Positions 58,760 through 60,570 of a stretch of 60,570 nt of DNA are shown one piece after another. The translations under genes and the position numbers were made by a program. The notes under the pieces are model-generated. The model had not been told where the DNA came from. It made no database searches and saw only the letters and a program-made list of their open reading frames with translations. Positions within the stretch are counted from its first letter, which is position 1, and every line of letters begins with the position of its first letter. The stretch spans positions 1 to 60,570 of the forward strand of contig NZ_RYZH01000043.1 of the NCBI RefSeq assembly GCF_003977685.1, in the 5' to 3' direction. The DNA comes from Tautonia sociabilis. Its GTDB lineage: Bacteria; Planctomycetota; Planctomycetia; Isosphaerales; Isosphaeraceae.

Positions 58760-60451
58760 ATGCCGACCGACAACCGATGGCCGGGGCGAACGCTCGCCCC
58801 GGCGACCTTCCTGCTCCTGGCGATCCTCGGACCCTGGGTTGCCGGCCCGTCCGCGACCGCCCAGGAACCCAGCCGCGACGACATCCTTCGGGGAGCGCTG
58901 CGTCCCGAGCGGACCTGCTTCGACGTCATCGAATATCACCTCGACGTCCGCATCGACCCGGAGGCGAAGTCGGTCGGCGGCTCGAACACGATCGTCTTCG
59001 ACGCGAGGCAGGACTGCCGCGTCCTTCAGATCGACCTGTTCTCCAACATGGAGGTTTTGGGGATCACGCTCGACGACGACGCCGGCCGGCTCGACTTTCG
59101 CCGCGAGGAGAACTCGATCTTCGTCACGCTCCCCGAGGTGCTTGAGCCCGGGAGCCGGCACCGGCTTCTCGTGGAGTACGCCGGCACCCCGATCGTCGCC
59201 GAGCGTCCCCCGTGGATCGGCGGCTTCACCTGGGCGGAGGATGCTCGAGGCAAGCCCTGGGTCGCCGTGACCTCCCAGGGGACCGGCGCGAGCCTCTGGT
59301 GGCCGCACAAGGATCACCCCGCCGACGAGCCGGAGCGCGTCTCCCTCTCGGTGACGGTTCCCCCCGGTCTGGAGGATGTTTCGAACGGCCGGCTCGTTGA
59401 GCGCACCCCCCTGGAGGACGGCTGGACCCGCTTCGTCTGGGAGGTCTCCTATCCGATCAACAACTACTGCGTCACCATCAACATCGCCGACTACGCCTAC
59501 TTCCGAGACGAGTACCGCCGGGAGGATGGCTCGGTGCTGTCGCTCGATTACTACGTCCTGCCCGAGAACCTGGAGAAGGCGAAGGCCCACTTCGAGCAGA
59601 CCAAGTCGATGCTCGAGGCCTTCGAGCACCACTTCGGCCGCTATCCCTTCGAGCGGGACGGCTTCAAGCTCGTCGAGAGCCCGCACCTGGGGATGGAGCA
59701 CCAGTCAGCCATCGCCTACGGGAACGGATACCAGGGGGGCTACCTCGGCCGCTCCCCCTCGGAAGTCGGCCTGAAGTTCGACTTCATCATCATTCACGAG
59801 GCGGCCCACGAGTGGTGGGGCAACAGCGTCACCATGAGCGACGAGGCCGACCTCTGGATCCACGAGAGCTTCGGCGCCTACGCCGAATCCCTGTTCGTCG
59901 AGCATGTCTTCGGCCGGGAGGCCGCCCTCGATTACATCAACGCCAAGAAGCCGAACGTCCGCAACGCCGCCCCGATCATCGGCCCCTACGGCCAGAACCG
60001 CAGCGGCGACCCGGACATGTACGACAAGGGGCAGCTCGTCCTGAACACGCTCCGCAGCGTCCTGGACGACGACGAGCTCTGGTTCGCCACCCTCCGAGAG
60101 ATTCAGGAGACCTTCCGCTACCGGAATATCTCCGCCGACATGCTCTTCGGCTTCATCAACGCGAGGACCGGCCGGGATCTGACCGCCTTCTTCGACCAGT
60201 ATCTCCGCCATCCGGGCCTGCCCGTCCTCCAGCTTCGGTTCGACCCCGATGGGGATGATCTGGTCGTCCGCTATCGCTGGGAAGCCGATGTCGAGACCTT
60301 CGCCATGCCGATCCGGGTCACGGTCGCCCCCGATCGATTCGAGGAGATCCTCCCGACGGGCGATTGGCAGGAGCTTCGCCTGCAGGGGATCACTCCCGAC
60401 GCATTCGAGGTCGCCGAGGATCTCTATTATGTCGCGGTCGATCGGGTGTGA
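58760..60451 (+). CDS. M1 family metallopeptidase (aminopeptidase)
   Basis: A 563-residue exported zinc peptidase. The signal peptide is within the first 35 residues (FLLLAILGPWVAGPSATAQ). The M1 features: YHLDVRIDPEAKSVGGSNTI N-terminal beta domain, GMEHQSA (G311-Q315) as the exopeptidase motif, zinc motif HEAAHEWWG (H346, H350) with E369 eighteen residues later in DEADLWIHESFGAYAES, and a catalytic Tyr region DMYDKGQLVLNTLR. It is shorter than classic M1 enzymes (about 850) because the C-terminal helical domain is mostly lacking. It likely trims peptides outside the cytoplasm. It sits 151 bases after ilvB. Confidence 0.92.
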   Translation: MPTDNRWPGRTLAPATFLLLAILGPWVAGPSATAQEPSRDDILRGALRPERTCFDVIEYHLDVRIDPEAKSVGGSNTIVFDARQDCRVLQIDLFSNMEVLGITLDDDAGRLDFRREENSIFVTLPEVLEPGSRHRLLVEYAGTPIVAERPPWIGGFTWAEDARGKPWVAVTSQGTGASLWWPHKDHPADEPERVSLSVTVPPGLEDVSNGRLVERTPLEDGWTRFVWEVSYPINNYCVTINIADYAYFRDEYRREDGSVLSLDYYVLPENLEKAKAHFEQTKSMLEAFEHHFGRYPFERDGFKLVESPHLGMEHQSAIAYGNGYQGGYLGRSPSEVGLKFDFIIIHEAAHEWWGNSVTMSDEADLWIHESFGAYAESLFVEHVFGREAALDYINAKKPNVRNAAPIIGPYGQNRSGDPDMYDKGQLVLNTLRSVLDDDELWFATLREIQETFRYRNISADMLFGFINARTGRDLTAFFDQYLRHPGLPVLQLRFDPDGDDLVVRYRWEADVETFAMPIRVTVAPDRFEEILPTGDWQELRLQGITPDAFEVAEDLYYVAVDRV

Positions 60452-60525
60452 CCGACGAATGATGTAGATCGGGCCGGTTCGTCCGCCTATGCTGGGGCTC
60501 CCCTCACACTCCGGGAGCCACCGCC

Positions 60526-60570
60526 ATGGCCGCCACCATCGTCGCCCGATCCGAGACCGGCTTCACCATC
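60526..60570 (+). CDS. Start of an unidentified gene (partial)
   Basis: An ATG after GGGAGCCACCGCC opens a frame (MAATIVARSETGFTI) that reaches the window end. Only 15 residues are visible, so no function can be given. A CTATGCT patch at 60487-60493 could be a -10 box. Confidence 0.4.
   Translation, partial: MAATIVARSETGFTI

Overview
This is a GC-rich (about 70% by eye) bacterial chromosome segment, most likely from a planctomycete of the Isosphaeraceae type. The clues are a secreted haem peroxidase with a LEPR-XLL-like N-terminus (SLEARELL), Ser/Thr kinases fused to RDD membrane domains, TlpA proteins with DUF2092-like fronts, ResB and CcsA with very large periplasmic parts, a VCBS-repeat deacetylase, and scattered single genes rather than long operons. 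Genus-level placement is inference. No rRNA, tRNA, phage, insertion sequence or CRISPR array was seen; the content is mostly core metabolism.

Layout. 1-957: the tail of an unknown gene, then about 840 bases without a convincing gene that hold three families of short tandem repeats. 957-6728: two minus-strand genes (membrane protein, TIM-barrel isomerase), then an overlapping pabB-pabC-nif3 operon making p-aminobenzoate, and a small Asn-Gly-repeat protein. 7202-14800: an enoyl reductase-like protein, a kinase/RDD/pseudokinase/RDD protein, a zinc-ribbon protein, a glycosyltransferase whose frame runs on without a stop through the zinc-ribbon gene, and a Gfo/Idh oxidoreductase. 15190-22245: cytochrome c maturation (ResB, CcsA) and a phosphodiesterase-like protein.

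22355-27465 (minus): a gatC-gatA-[HEPN]-[142-aa acidic protein]-gatB operon for tRNA-dependent amidation, followed by a Tat-exported isomerase-like gene. The two inserted genes overlap gatA and gatB by one base, have visibly lower GC than their neighbours, and the HEPN gene is split by a one-base frameshift. This is the best candidate for an undescribed system in the window. A divergent promoter pair separates it from a GlmU homologue at 27746.

29157-33421 (minus): prmC-prfA, rpmE flanked by strong hairpins, a TlpA-like lipoprotein and a peroxiredoxin-like secreted protein. 33844-35943: a PhoR-like sensor kinase without a visible partner and a secreted hypothetical protein. 36128-45672 (plus): ribBA with a leader hairpin, two tandem DUF2092/TlpA paralogues, a STAS protein, rtcB and a long RecQ with HRDC and HTH tail. 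45865-60570: a deacetylase/VCBS protein, a lone ABC ATPase, a lipoprotein, ahcY with a textbook terminator, a DUF1015 protein, the LEPR-XLL peroxidase, a short-chain dehydrogenase, ilvB, an M1 aminopeptidase and the first codons of another gene.

Promoters that can be read look like the housekeeping sigma-70 class (TTGACA-17-TATCTT at 50027, TTGACC-17-TAGCAT at 27623, TTGCCG-17-TAGATT at 6961, TTGATG-18-TATAGT at 27584). Several genes use GTG or TTG starts.
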